From: Alphaproteobacteria bacterium
GTDB taxonomy: Bacteria; Pseudomonadota; Alphaproteobacteria; CBDBCS01; JAHZLG01
Direction: 5' to 3'
Assembly: GCA_022599995.1 (NCBI GenBank)
Contig: JAHZLG010000007.1
Coordinates: 1 to 8,133 of the forward strand
DNA length: 8,133 bases
Positions 1-5,645 of the stretch are shown here, piece after piece. The notes beneath the pieces were generated by a model that was given only the letters and a program-made list of their open reading frames with translations, was not told where the DNA came from and did not search any database. How positions within the stretch are numbered: the first letter of the stretch is position 1; each line of letters begins with the position of its first letter. The position numbers and the translations under genes are program-made.

Positions 1-45
1 CGCCCTCGCCATGGATGTAACCAATAAGCTGCCACTTCCACCGCG

Positions 46-70
46 TTCATTTGCTTTCATTTGCTTTCAT
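46..70. repeat. 10-bp tandem repeat TTGCTTTCAT, 2.5 copies
   Basis: Two perfect copies of TTGCTTTCAT (51-60 and 61-70) follow a half copy, TTCAT (46-50). It looks like a replication-slippage repeat. Nothing suggests a function. Confidence 0.85.
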
Positions 71-341
71 GGCATCCACACAAAAAAGAACCGTTCCCGT
101 TCGCCCCGGTGCTGGCAAGTTCCCAACAATCGCGCTGATCGAGACCATAACATCGGATGCTGCTGCTGGCAAAATACCGCGGCCCAAAAAAGAGCCCTCA
201 GGCTATATGGCCCCTTACAATGCCAGTTGCCAAATGCCATAACAGATCAGTAGATCACGCCCGCGCGTAGCCCGTCACGATGCCCCTTGCGTAGCCCCTG
301 CCCTACGCGAACCATCTGCTGGACAACAATAACACTGCCTA

Positions 342-436
342 CCCTCGAAGCCACCCCCGAGCCACCCCCGAGCCACCCTCGAAGCCACCCCCGAGCCACC
401 AGCGAAAACACCCCCGAGCCACCAGCGAAAACACCC
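342..436. repeat. Compound C-rich tandem repeat upstream of the thioredoxin gene
   Basis: Built from an 11-bp core (GAGCCACCCCC-like). A 25-bp segment at 342-366 recurs exactly at 376-400 (offset 34). A 27-bp segment at 387-413 recurs exactly at 410-436 (offset 23, ends overlapping by 4). Offsets of 11, 23 and 34 are not multiples of three, so the array would not encode a repeated peptide. This argues that it is non-coding and that the downstream gene starts at 437, not at the in-frame TTG at 287. Confidence 0.85.
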
Positions 437-1000
437 ATGACCTCGATCACCCGCGCAGCCCGCCGCAGCCACCAACACGGCGGAATCGCCGAGGCGACCA
501 AGCGCATCGCGACGCGCACGATAACCGCCGCAAGTGCCGCCCTCGTCCTGATGTGCCTGTTGCACGCCCCCGCCATGGCGCAAACGCAACAAGCACCGAA
601 GCTATCCGCCCTCGTCCTGCCCGCGACCATCGATACCGCCAACAAATTTGTTTGGGTGGACTTCTGGGCGACGTGGTGTCCTCCGTGCATTACCACCCTG
701 CCGGCACTGAACACGGTGCAACAACAGTACCCCGATGACCTTCTCGTGATTGCCGTGAGTGTCGATGTCGACCCCATTTTGGCAAGAAACACCCTGAATG
801 ACCTCGCCGCCGATCTGACCTTCGTCCACGACCTAGGTTTAGCCCTCGCAATGCAAATGGGCGTGCAGGGATTCCCCACCGGCTTCTTGTTCGATCCCAA
901 CGGCACGCTGGTCGAAGTGCACAATGCGCCTCCCTTCGCTGACCCCGCCCCGTTCTACGCCAGCATCATCGAGAATCACCTGCAAAAGCAACGGCAATAA
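437..1000 (+). CDS. TlpA/ResA-like secreted thioredoxin-fold protein
   Basis: A 187-residue thioredoxin-family protein predicted to act outside the cytoplasm. Residues 1-48 form a long basic signal sequence: positive residues up to about 27, a hydrophobic stretch at about 30-42, and a likely signal peptidase I site after AMA at 46-48. The active site WCPPC is at residues 80-84 (catalytic Cys81 and Cys84), in a FWATWCPPC context typical of TlpA/ResA proteins. The conserved cis-proline is probably Pro147 in GFPTGF. Family members reduce disulfides in exported proteins, for example during cytochrome c maturation, but no such genes are nearby, so the partner is unknown. The frame is open back to a TTG at 287, but that part runs through out-of-frame DNA repeats, so ATG 437 is preferred. 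No clear Shine-Dalgarno precedes either start. The gene converges on the hydrolase, with 45 bp between the stop codons. Confidence 0.87.
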   Translation: MTSITRAARRSHQHGGIAEATKRIATRTITAASAALVLMCLLHAPAMAQTQQAPKLSALVLPATIDTANKFVWVDFWATWCPPCITTLPALNTVQQQYPDDLLVIAVSVDVDPILARNTLNDLAADLTFVHDLGLALAMQMGVQGFPTGFLFDPNGTLVEVHNAPPFADPAPFYASIIENHLQKQRQ

Positions 1001-1045
1001 TATCGCCAAGACACTGCCAAGTGGCATTGCCAACCGATTGCTCGG

Positions 1046-2119
1046 CTACAGACCGCAGGTCTCCATCCAATCCGTGATGTATGCCATGGTCGTAGGTGCC
1101 TGGAGAACCGGGAAAAAATGCCCGCCATCACGCAGCACATGAATGGTGCTGTGCGGAAAGGCACCAGCCAAAGCATCCAGCTTTGCGGTCGAGACGAGCT
1201 GATCGTCCGACGCACCAACCACCAACACCGGACACGCGACCCGCGCAAACGCCATCGACAGATCAGGACGACGCATCAAGGCCCATGCCTGCCTGCGATA
1301 GGCGTGCCAGCCTAATTCGTCGGCCATCTCCCGAACAAGGGGGGCAACATCACGCAGGCTGGGTGCCGATGCTGGGCCTCCTGCTGAGTCTTCCAGCCCT
1401 TCGTCCGGGTCTTCTAGTCCTTCGTCCGGGTCTTCTAGTCCTTCGTCCGAGGGGGCGTCTGGTAAGTACGTAGGGGCAACGAGGTCTGCCATCGAATCGA
1501 CAAAATCAGCCCCCTCGGCAATGTGCTGGAGAAAGGCAAGACGTCCCCGATAGGCATCGGGTGATTCTGCCTGCGGCGACGTGCCCAAGAGCACCAACCC
1601 CGCCAACCGTGGCAGCGGCGCGCGTCCCGAGGCGCCGTCCCGCGATGATGCTTCATCCTCCCCAATTACCGTGCAAGGAGGCAAAGCAAGCGATAACCAA
1701 TCTGCATATCGGGGATCAGCGACTAGGGGAGAACGTGCCAAAGCCAGCGTTGCCGCCGTGAGATGCGCAACAATGCCGCCCATGGAAAAGCCGACCAACA
1801 ATGACCCCGAGGGTTCGAGATCATTACCCCCATCAACAGGATCGGTGTGGAGCAGACCGCCCTCGTGGGGAGTCAACGACGGCTGCCAACTGGTCGATTT
1901 GTTCGCGGCATCATCGGCTTGCTCCGCTTGAATGGCCTGCATTTCCATGATGACGCGCCGCACCATGGCCGCCATGCTGTCCTCGGCATCGAGGGGGACG
2001 AATGCAGGGGCACGCGAGGCAAAATGAACAAAATAAGCATCAAAGACGGCATCGGTGCACCCTAACCCCGGCAGGAAAATTATCGACGGAGGGGCGCAAC
2101 CAGCGGACGAAAGGGCCAT
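1046..2119 (-). CDS. Alpha/beta-hydrolase fold protein with in-frame repeat insertion
   Basis: A 357-residue protein (from ATG 2119) of the alpha/beta hydrolase superfamily; substrate unknown. The catalytic triad is visible: nucleophile elbow GFSMGG (Ser112), acid in VVGASDD (probably Asp305) and His334 in GGHFFP. The N-terminal IIFLPGLG motif (about residues 13-20) is the first core strand and oxyanion loop. It is longer than simple family members because of low-complexity stretches: a Gln/Asp/Ser-rich one before the elbow (about 63-103), one at about 153-170, and an acidic one at 225-245 made of three DEGLED(P/S) units coded by a 21-bp DNA repeat. The frame is also open to a TTG at 2200, adding 27 residues with no family resemblance; ATG 2119 sits just ahead of the first core strand. 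Neither start has a good Shine-Dalgarno. It lies downstream of the MetE-like gene on the same strand, with a G-run tract between them. Confidence 0.85.
   Translation of the reverse strand: MALSSAGCAPPSIIFLPGLGCTDAVFDAYFVHFASRAPAFVPLDAEDSMAAMVRRVIMEMQAIQAEQADDAANKSTSWQPSLTPHEGGLLHTDPVDGGNDLEPSGSLLVGFSMGGIVAHLTAATLALARSPLVADPRYADWLSLALPPCTVIGEDEASSRDGASGRAPLPRLAGLVLLGTSPQAESPDAYRGRLAFLQHIAEGADFVDSMADLVAPTYLPDAPSDEGLEDPDEGLEDPDEGLEDSAGGPASAPSLRDVAPLVREMADELGWHAYRRQAWALMRRPDLSMAFARVACPVLVVGASDDQLVSTAKLDALAGAFPHSTIHVLRDGGHFFPVLQAPTTMAYITDWMETCGL
1385..1447 (-). repeat. 21-bp in-frame minisatellite in the hydrolase gene (3 units)
   Basis: Units lie at 1427-1447, 1406-1426 and 1385-1405. The first two are identical and the third matches at 17 of 21 positions. 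Each codes seven residues, DEGLED followed by P or S. The 21-bp period preserves the reading frame, so copy-number change would lengthen or shorten the acidic loop without breaking the protein. Confidence 0.9.
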
Positions 2120-2209
2120 AGAGTCAAAGATTGTGGGGAATAGAGAATTCTGCCCTGTGCCTTCACCCGAGATGAACGGCTTGCTGGTCACTGCGAGCAA
2201 GCGGCAGCC

Positions 2210-2249
2210 GGGAAGGGGTAGGGGAGGGTAGGGGAGGGGAGGGGAGGGG
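2210..2249 (+). other. G-quadruplex-type G-run tract
   Basis: Eight runs of three or four G occur in 40 bases (2210-2212, 2215-2218, 2221-2224, 2226-2228, 2231-2234, 2236-2239, 2241-2244, 2246-2249), separated by A, AA or TA. Loops of one or two bases fit the usual G-quadruplex pattern. The tract lies between the MetE-like stop codon and the hydrolase start. For transcription of either leftward gene the G-rich strand is the template, and the transcript would be C-rich here. Whether it folds or affects read-through is inference. Confidence 0.7.
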
Positions 2250-2265
2250 CGATAACGATGCTTGC

Positions 2266-2287
2266 AGCCTTACGACAGCCTTACGAC
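2266..2287. repeat. 11-bp tandem duplication over the MetE-like stop codon
   Basis: AGCCTTACGAC occurs twice back to back (2266-2276, 2277-2287), followed by a further AGC. The second copy contains the stop codon of the leftward methyltransferase gene (TAA, seen as TTA at 2281-2283 on the + strand). The protein end is not altered by the extra copy. Confidence 0.85.
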
Positions 2288-3417
2288 AGCACCATAGCAG
2301 CCCCAGCAGCAAGCGAGGCAAGCTTGGCATAGGCGATCGACGGGTCTACCGCCCCAAACCCCGCGAATGTGCCGAACCCGCAGTCTGTGCCGGCGATGAC
2401 CCGCTCTTTGCCGACAATGTCCACGAAGCGTTGCAACCGTTCGGCAACAAGCTTGGGGTGCTCGACGAAATTGGTTGTTGTGTCGATCACCCCGGGCACC
2501 AAAACCTTATCGTCGGGAATCTCTGCGTGACGCGCACGGAAGACTGAGTGGTCGTGGCCATGACGCGGATTAGACGTCTCAAACAGAAGGTACCGGGCCT
2601 TGGAAGACATCAACACCGGAAACACCTTGTCCATCTCGATGTCGCAGACATGAGGGCCTTCATAATTGCCCCAGCAAATGTGCAGTCTAATCGCCTCGGA
2701 GGGGATATTGACCAGTGCCGCATTCAACACATCAATGTGCATTTGGGCTATTGCCAAAAATGAGTCGTCGGTCTCTTCGGCGAATTGCATGTGACGCGAT
2801 AGGCCAAGGTCGGGGCAATCCAATTGCAAGGTGAACCCTGCGGCAACAATGGCTTCATACTCGTGTCGCAACGCCTCTCCCAGTGCTTCAAGATAGAGTT
2901 GCCGCGACGCGTAGTATTGATTGGGCAAGAACAGGGAAATCACGCCCGGGGAGGCCGCATTCATGAAGCCCCGCAAAGCTGTGCCTTGCCGCGCATTGTG
3001 CGCATCGATTGCCGCCCGCAACCGCCGCAGATCAGCATTGAGCTCGGCAAAATCCTGCGGCGCGACGGCAGAGACACAAGCAGGACGCGCATAGGTCGGC
3101 GTCCCCCCCGATTGCGCCAAACGCTGGAGAAAAGAAGGAAATTGCTGCAGGTCAGCGGGCGGCTGGCGCGGCGTGTCACCCGCGAATCCGGTGTATCGGT
3201 CTTTGACGTAGGTCGCATACGATATTTTGGAGGTCTCGCCATCCGATACCCACGTGATGCCCGCTGCAGCCTGCTGATCAACAACCTCCTGCACGTGCGT
3301 TTCCATGGTCGCATCAAAAAGAGCACTGTCGTATGGCTCTTTGCGCTCTTTCGCAAACAGGAGATCGGTCACCGCCTGCGAACGCGGCAAGGAACCAACA
3401 TGAGTCGTTGTCATCAT
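2281..3417 (-). CDS. Stand-alone MetE C-terminal-type zinc methyltransferase
   Basis: A 378-residue protein of the UROD/MetE-like superfamily, matching the catalytic C-terminal half of cobalamin-independent methionine synthase. It opens with THVGSLPRS, the usual start of this domain. The zinc ligands are all identifiable: His246 and Cys248 in HICWGN, Glu280 in LLFETSNPRH, Cys346 in GTDCGFG. GVIDTT (about 309-314) is also conserved. The domain activates a thiol, such as homocysteine, for methylation. Full-length MetE is about twice as long; without the N-terminal half, folate use is doubtful. The superfamily includes folate-independent 'core' methionine synthases and epoxyalkane:coenzyme M transferase, so the substrate is open. 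No DUF1852 (MesX-like) partner is visible. The frame is open to 3507, but the family homology starts at the ATG pair at 3417/3414. No riboswitch was recognised upstream, and the leader just before the ATG is pyrimidine-rich with no Shine-Dalgarno. Confidence 0.88.
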   Translation of the reverse strand: MMTTTHVGSLPRSQAVTDLLFAKERKEPYDSALFDATMETHVQEVVDQQAAAGITWVSDGETSKISYATYVKDRYTGFAGDTPRQPPADLQQFPSFLQRLAQSGGTPTYARPACVSAVAPQDFAELNADLRRLRAAIDAHNARQGTALRGFMNAASPGVISLFLPNQYYASRQLYLEALGEALRHEYEAIVAAGFTLQLDCPDLGLSRHMQFAEETDDSFLAIAQMHIDVLNAALVNIPSEAIRLHICWGNYEGPHVCDIEMDKVFPVLMSSKARYLLFETSNPRHGHDHSVFRARHAEIPDDKVLVPGVIDTTTNFVEHPKLVAERLQRFVDIVGKERVIAGTDCGFGTFAGFGAVDPSIAYAKLASLAAGAAMVLS

Positions 3418-4019
3418 GGAAATACCCAAAGAGAAAGTGAGAGGAGAACAAAGGTGAGGGAAGAAAAGGCCGTCATTCGTGTGATTTGTCGGGGGAAAAT
3501 AACGCAAAAACTCATCTTTGTGTGATTGCAGGCGGTCGAAATTCGAACCCTGATTAAAATATAATTCTATCTTTCACCGAGTTCTCTTTTTGTTGCGCCC
3601 CCACCATCAGCACCTTGAATCATCAATACCTTCACCAAATATGCGGCAAGTATAGAGGGCAGAGCCTCGGTATAAAAGTGCTTTTGTGGAGGCAAAGACT
3701 CGGCAGATCGGGCGGAATCCCCTTCGCAGCATGATAACAAGTTTGTACGATCGATTGACAAGAATCGTGTTGTCTCATAGGGTTGCCGCATTGATGAAGC
3801 GGGTCGCCCGTCTGGCATAAAGTGCATTTTACCCAGAGGGGATGAGATGATGCTGGGCAGGAAATTTGCTTCGATTTGTTCTTTATGCCCGCCCTCTGCC
3901 TTGTGATCTCGCCCTTGGGTGACTACACCTCCTCTATCGATGTCTGCCGAATTATGAAATACCAGAACCCTTCTTTTGTTATGTCGTCCCCCCTCCGCAC
4001 TGGTTCCCGGAATCCCCTA
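3418..4019. promoter_or_regulatory. Divergent intergenic region, partly AT-rich
   Basis: This lies between the leftward MetE-like gene and the rightward PtsN-like gene and should hold promoters for both. It contains an AT-rich block (about 3491-3595) with a consensus-like TATAAT at 3560-3565 on the + strand but no good -35 at the right distance, an 11-bp palindrome TCGAAATTCGA (3536-3546), and a better + strand promoter candidate at 3755-3783. A leftward open frame at 3567-3827 is not recognisable as a gene. The PtsN-like frame is open from TTG 3876, so part of this region could be translated if that gene starts earlier than 4020. Confidence 0.5.
3755..3783 (+). promoter_or_regulatory. Candidate sigma-70 promoter for the ptsN-like/sspB genes
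   Basis: A perfect -35 hexamer TTGACA (3755-3760) is followed after 17 bp by TAGGGT (3778-3783), which matches only three of six positions of the -10 consensus. The -35 sits within an interrupted inverted repeat: ACGAT at 3747-3751 with ATCGT at 3764-3768, and inside it CGATT (3752-3756) with AATCG (3763-3767). This could be an operator. Transcription would run right into the PtsN-like and SspB genes after a leader of about 230 bases. Confidence 0.35.
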
Positions 4020-4631
4020 ATGGGGAAGGACATTGCCCTGGGCAGTGATGAGGTGGAAATCTTGGGGTTGGTGAATCCCTCCATTGAAGGTCAGAAAAGT
4101 GCCTTGTTTCGTGCAATTGCCGAATGCGCCGTCACGGGTGGGGCGTTGCAACCGACAGGGTCGCAGGAGAAGAACGATGCCGCTTCCTCAGCCCGATCAC
4201 CCAAGCACCATAATCCGACGCACACAATGACCGCATCAGCTTTTGGCCGGCCGAGCACCCAACCCAAAGTCATCGGGGAATCTGCCGTAACCGTGGACAA
4301 CATTGTGGAAGCCATGGAACAACGCGAAATGCTCGGCCATACCGCAAGCGACTACGGCATCGCCTTTCCCCGCGCAACCGTCGAGGGTTTGACGAAAATC
4401 GTCGTCTGCATTACCAAACTTGCCGAGCCCCTTGCTTATGAAGACGGGGCAATGGTGGATTTGGTGGTGACCCTGCTTACCCCATCCGACGGACTACCCC
4501 AGTACAACCAATTGCTTACCAGCATCGTGCAACAGCTGCGCGACGAGCAGGTGCAGGAGAAATTGCGGCTGGCTGCGTCCCCGCGTCATCTTTGTTCGAT
4601 CATGCGCGAAGAATACTCCGTGGCTGCATGA
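4020..4631 (+). CDS. PtsN-like EIIA (PTS-Ntr) protein, active-site His replaced by Arg, ssrA-like C-terminus
   Basis: A 203-residue protein (from ATG 4020) with the EIIA-Ntr fold. Residues 12-38 match the first strand and helix; 91-124 match the helix and active-site loop; 146-157 (VDLVVTLLTPSD) match the VDLLFALLVPAD-type core strand; the last 40 residues match the C-terminal helices. In PtsN the loop reads GIAIPHG and the His is phosphorylated by NPr. Here it reads GIAFPRA, with Arg118 coded by CGC at 4371-4373, so standard phosphorylation should be impossible. About 45-50 extra low-complexity residues (about 39-90) split the domain. The C-terminus EEYSVAA resembles an alphaproteobacterial ssrA tag, suggesting ClpXP turnover. 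Start choice: GGAA at 4009-4012 and family length favour 4020; in-frame starts also lie at 3876 (TTG), 3885, 3954 and 3981. sspB begins 24 bp downstream, probably co-transcribed. Confidence 0.83.
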   Translation: MGKDIALGSDEVEILGLVNPSIEGQKSALFRAIAECAVTGGALQPTGSQEKNDAASSARSPKHHNPTHTMTASAFGRPSTQPKVIGESAVTVDNIVEAMEQREMLGHTASDYGIAFPRATVEGLTKIVVCITKLAEPLAYEDGAMVDLVVTLLTPSDGLPQYNQLLTSIVQQLRDEQVQEKLRLAASPRHLCSIMREEYSVAA

Positions 4632-4655
4632 CTACCCCCCACACTGGCACCCGGC

Positions 4656-5462
4656 ATGATTGATTACGCCACCTATATGCGCGAAGCCCTCTATGATGTG
4701 GTGGCGCGTGTCTTAACATTAGTGACGTGCGATAGCGACCTGCCGGGCGAGCATCACTTTGTGCTCTCATTCCAAACCCAGTATGCCGGGGTTGTGTTGC
4801 CCGATGAACTTATGCGGGCATACCCGCAAGCCATCGTGATTGTCTTGCAGTACCAATTCCATTCGCTGTCGGTCGATGATGCCGGAATGGTACGGGTCAC
4901 TGTTCAGATGAAAGGGGTGGATTGCCCCATTGCCTTTCCATTGAAGGCACTGTTGTTTTTTGCCGACCCCTCGGTGAATCTACGTCTTTCCTTTGAAACA
5001 GACGAGGCCGAGGACGGTGGCAATGCCATTGACCACGAAGACCACGAAGACCACGAAGACGAAGACGAAGACGAAGATTCTGCGGGTTCGCGTCGGGGAC
5101 CTCCCCGCTTGGCACAATCGCCCGTTACCCCAGTTGCGTCCCTTGCGCCCGCCCATGCGGAGCGACCGACCGACGAGGGTGAGAAGCAAGACCTCGATGT
5201 ATTGGCTTTGTTCCCAACCGGCCAGCACCAAGATGAGGAGGAGGGCAGAGCCGAGGAAGGGGACGTTTCCACGACGGGGCCCGATGGCGTGTTTGGCAAT
5301 CCCCGCGCGACCAAGGGCAAGAACCATGCGGGACGCCATCCGCGGCAAGAGACTCCGGAGGCACCGAGCGACGATCTGCACGATACCGCGGAATCCGACA
5401 ATGACAGCGAATTCGAAGCGACCAAAGTGATCGACCTGGACATGTTCCGCCCGCGTCGCTAG
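4656..5462 (+). CDS. sspB: SspB, ClpXP adaptor of the alphaproteobacterial type
   Basis: A 268-residue adaptor that captures ssrA-tagged and other substrates and hands them to the ClpXP protease in the cytoplasm. Residues 1-114 are the conserved substrate-binding fold, with landmarks LPGEHHFVLSF (29-39), VVLPDELM (46-53), IVLQYQF (62-68) and a final FFADPSVNLRLSFE (101-114). The extreme C-terminus KVIDLDMFRPRR (257-268) matches the ClpX-binding motif, usually VVSLDAFRKK-like. The linker between them (about 115-256) is very long for the family and strongly acidic, with a DHE/DE repeat at 126-141 and further Glu/Asp-rich patches. Typical alphaproteobacterial SspBs, as I recall, are well under 200 residues. 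The start at 4656 puts the first residues in register with the family; no Shine-Dalgarno is evident, so translation may be coupled to the gene 24 bp upstream. Adjacency to fumarase fits alphaproteobacterial gene order as I recall it. Confidence 0.93.
   Translation: MIDYATYMREALYDVVARVLTLVTCDSDLPGEHHFVLSFQTQYAGVVLPDELMRAYPQAIVIVLQYQFHSLSVDDAGMVRVTVQMKGVDCPIAFPLKALLFFADPSVNLRLSFETDEAEDGGNAIDHEDHEDHEDEDEDEDSAGSRRGPPRLAQSPVTPVASLAPAHAERPTDEGEKQDLDVLALFPTGQHQDEEEGRAEEGDVSTTGPDGVFGNPRATKGKNHAGRHPRQETPEAPSDDLHDTAESDNDSEFEATKVIDLDMFRPRR
5031..5075 (+). repeat. In-frame 9-bp and 6-bp repeats coding the acidic SspB linker
   Basis: Three perfect copies of GACCACGAA (5031-5057, coding Asp-His-Glu) are followed by three copies of GACGAA (5058-5075, coding Asp-Glu). 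Both periods keep the frame. The result is a run of acidic residues at 126-141 of SspB, just after the folded domain. Confidence 0.9.
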
Positions 5463-5481
5463 CACCGGGCACGGGCACGGG

Positions 5482-5645
5482 AGCCGATGGAGGCAGAGCG
5501 GCGGGGAGCCGATGGAGGCGGAGCGGCGGGGAGCCGATGGAGGCAGAACGGCAGGGAACCGATACAGCTGGCACAGCAGGGGAACCGATGGAGGCAGAAC
5601 GGCAGGGAACCGATACAGCTGGCACAGCAGGGGAACCGATGGAGA
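5482..5645. repeat. 25/26-bp tandem array, six units plus a partial
   Basis: Units start at 5482, 5507, 5532 (25 bp each), 5557 (26), 5583 (25), 5608 (26) and 5634 (partial). All begin A(A/G)CCGAT. There are two types: GGAGGCAGA(A/G)CGGC-like and ACAGCTGGCACAGC-like. The pair 5532-5582 is duplicated as 5583-5633 with one mismatch, giving a 51-bp higher-order repeat. Units abut with no spacers, so this is a minisatellite and not a CRISPR array. Confidence 0.92.

Larger units (their letters stand above)
1..436. other. Gene-poor leader with short tandem repeats
   Basis: No protein family is recognisable in this stretch. Open frames of 60-80 codons exist (for example an ATG at 69 running to 242) but resemble nothing known to me and have no convincing ribosome binding site. 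The stretch holds a 10-bp tandem repeat (46-70), a small inverted repeat (GCGTAG at 289-294 with CTACGC at 303-308, loop of 8, no T-run after it), and a compound C-rich repeat (342-436) ending right at the start codon of the thioredoxin gene. The promoter of that gene presumably lies here, but I see no clear -35/-10 pair. Confidence 0.5.

Noticed and set aside
289..308. Hairpin GCGTAG / CTACGC as a terminator of an upstream gene
   Set aside because: No T-run follows, and no upstream gene is supported in the window.
247..924. Long leftward open frame opposite the thioredoxin gene
   Set aside because: It lies antisense to the convincing WCPPC protein and has the low-complexity Gly/Val/Arg-rich composition typical of an antisense shadow of GC-rich coding DNA.
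993..1031. Possible bidirectional terminator between thioredoxin and hydrolase (GGCAAT / ATTGCC)
   Set aside because: The stem is only six pairs, starts inside the thioredoxin gene, has a long loop and has no T-run on either side.
2120..2200. N-terminal extension of the hydrolase from TTG 2200
   Set aside because: Without family resemblance, with a rarer start codon and no Shine-Dalgarno. ATG 2119 lies just before the first core strand.
3418..3550. SAM or cobalamin riboswitch ahead of the MetE-like gene
   Set aside because: I looked for the conserved core elements by eye and found none.
3528..3555. tRNA T-arm-like sequence (GGTTCGAAT on the minus strand)
   Set aside because: The flanking bases do not form a T-stem, and no anticodon arm or acceptor stem is present.
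3567..3827. Leftward 86-codon open frame in the divergent region
   Set aside because: No recognisable family or ribosome binding site. It covers the promoter candidate for the rightward genes.
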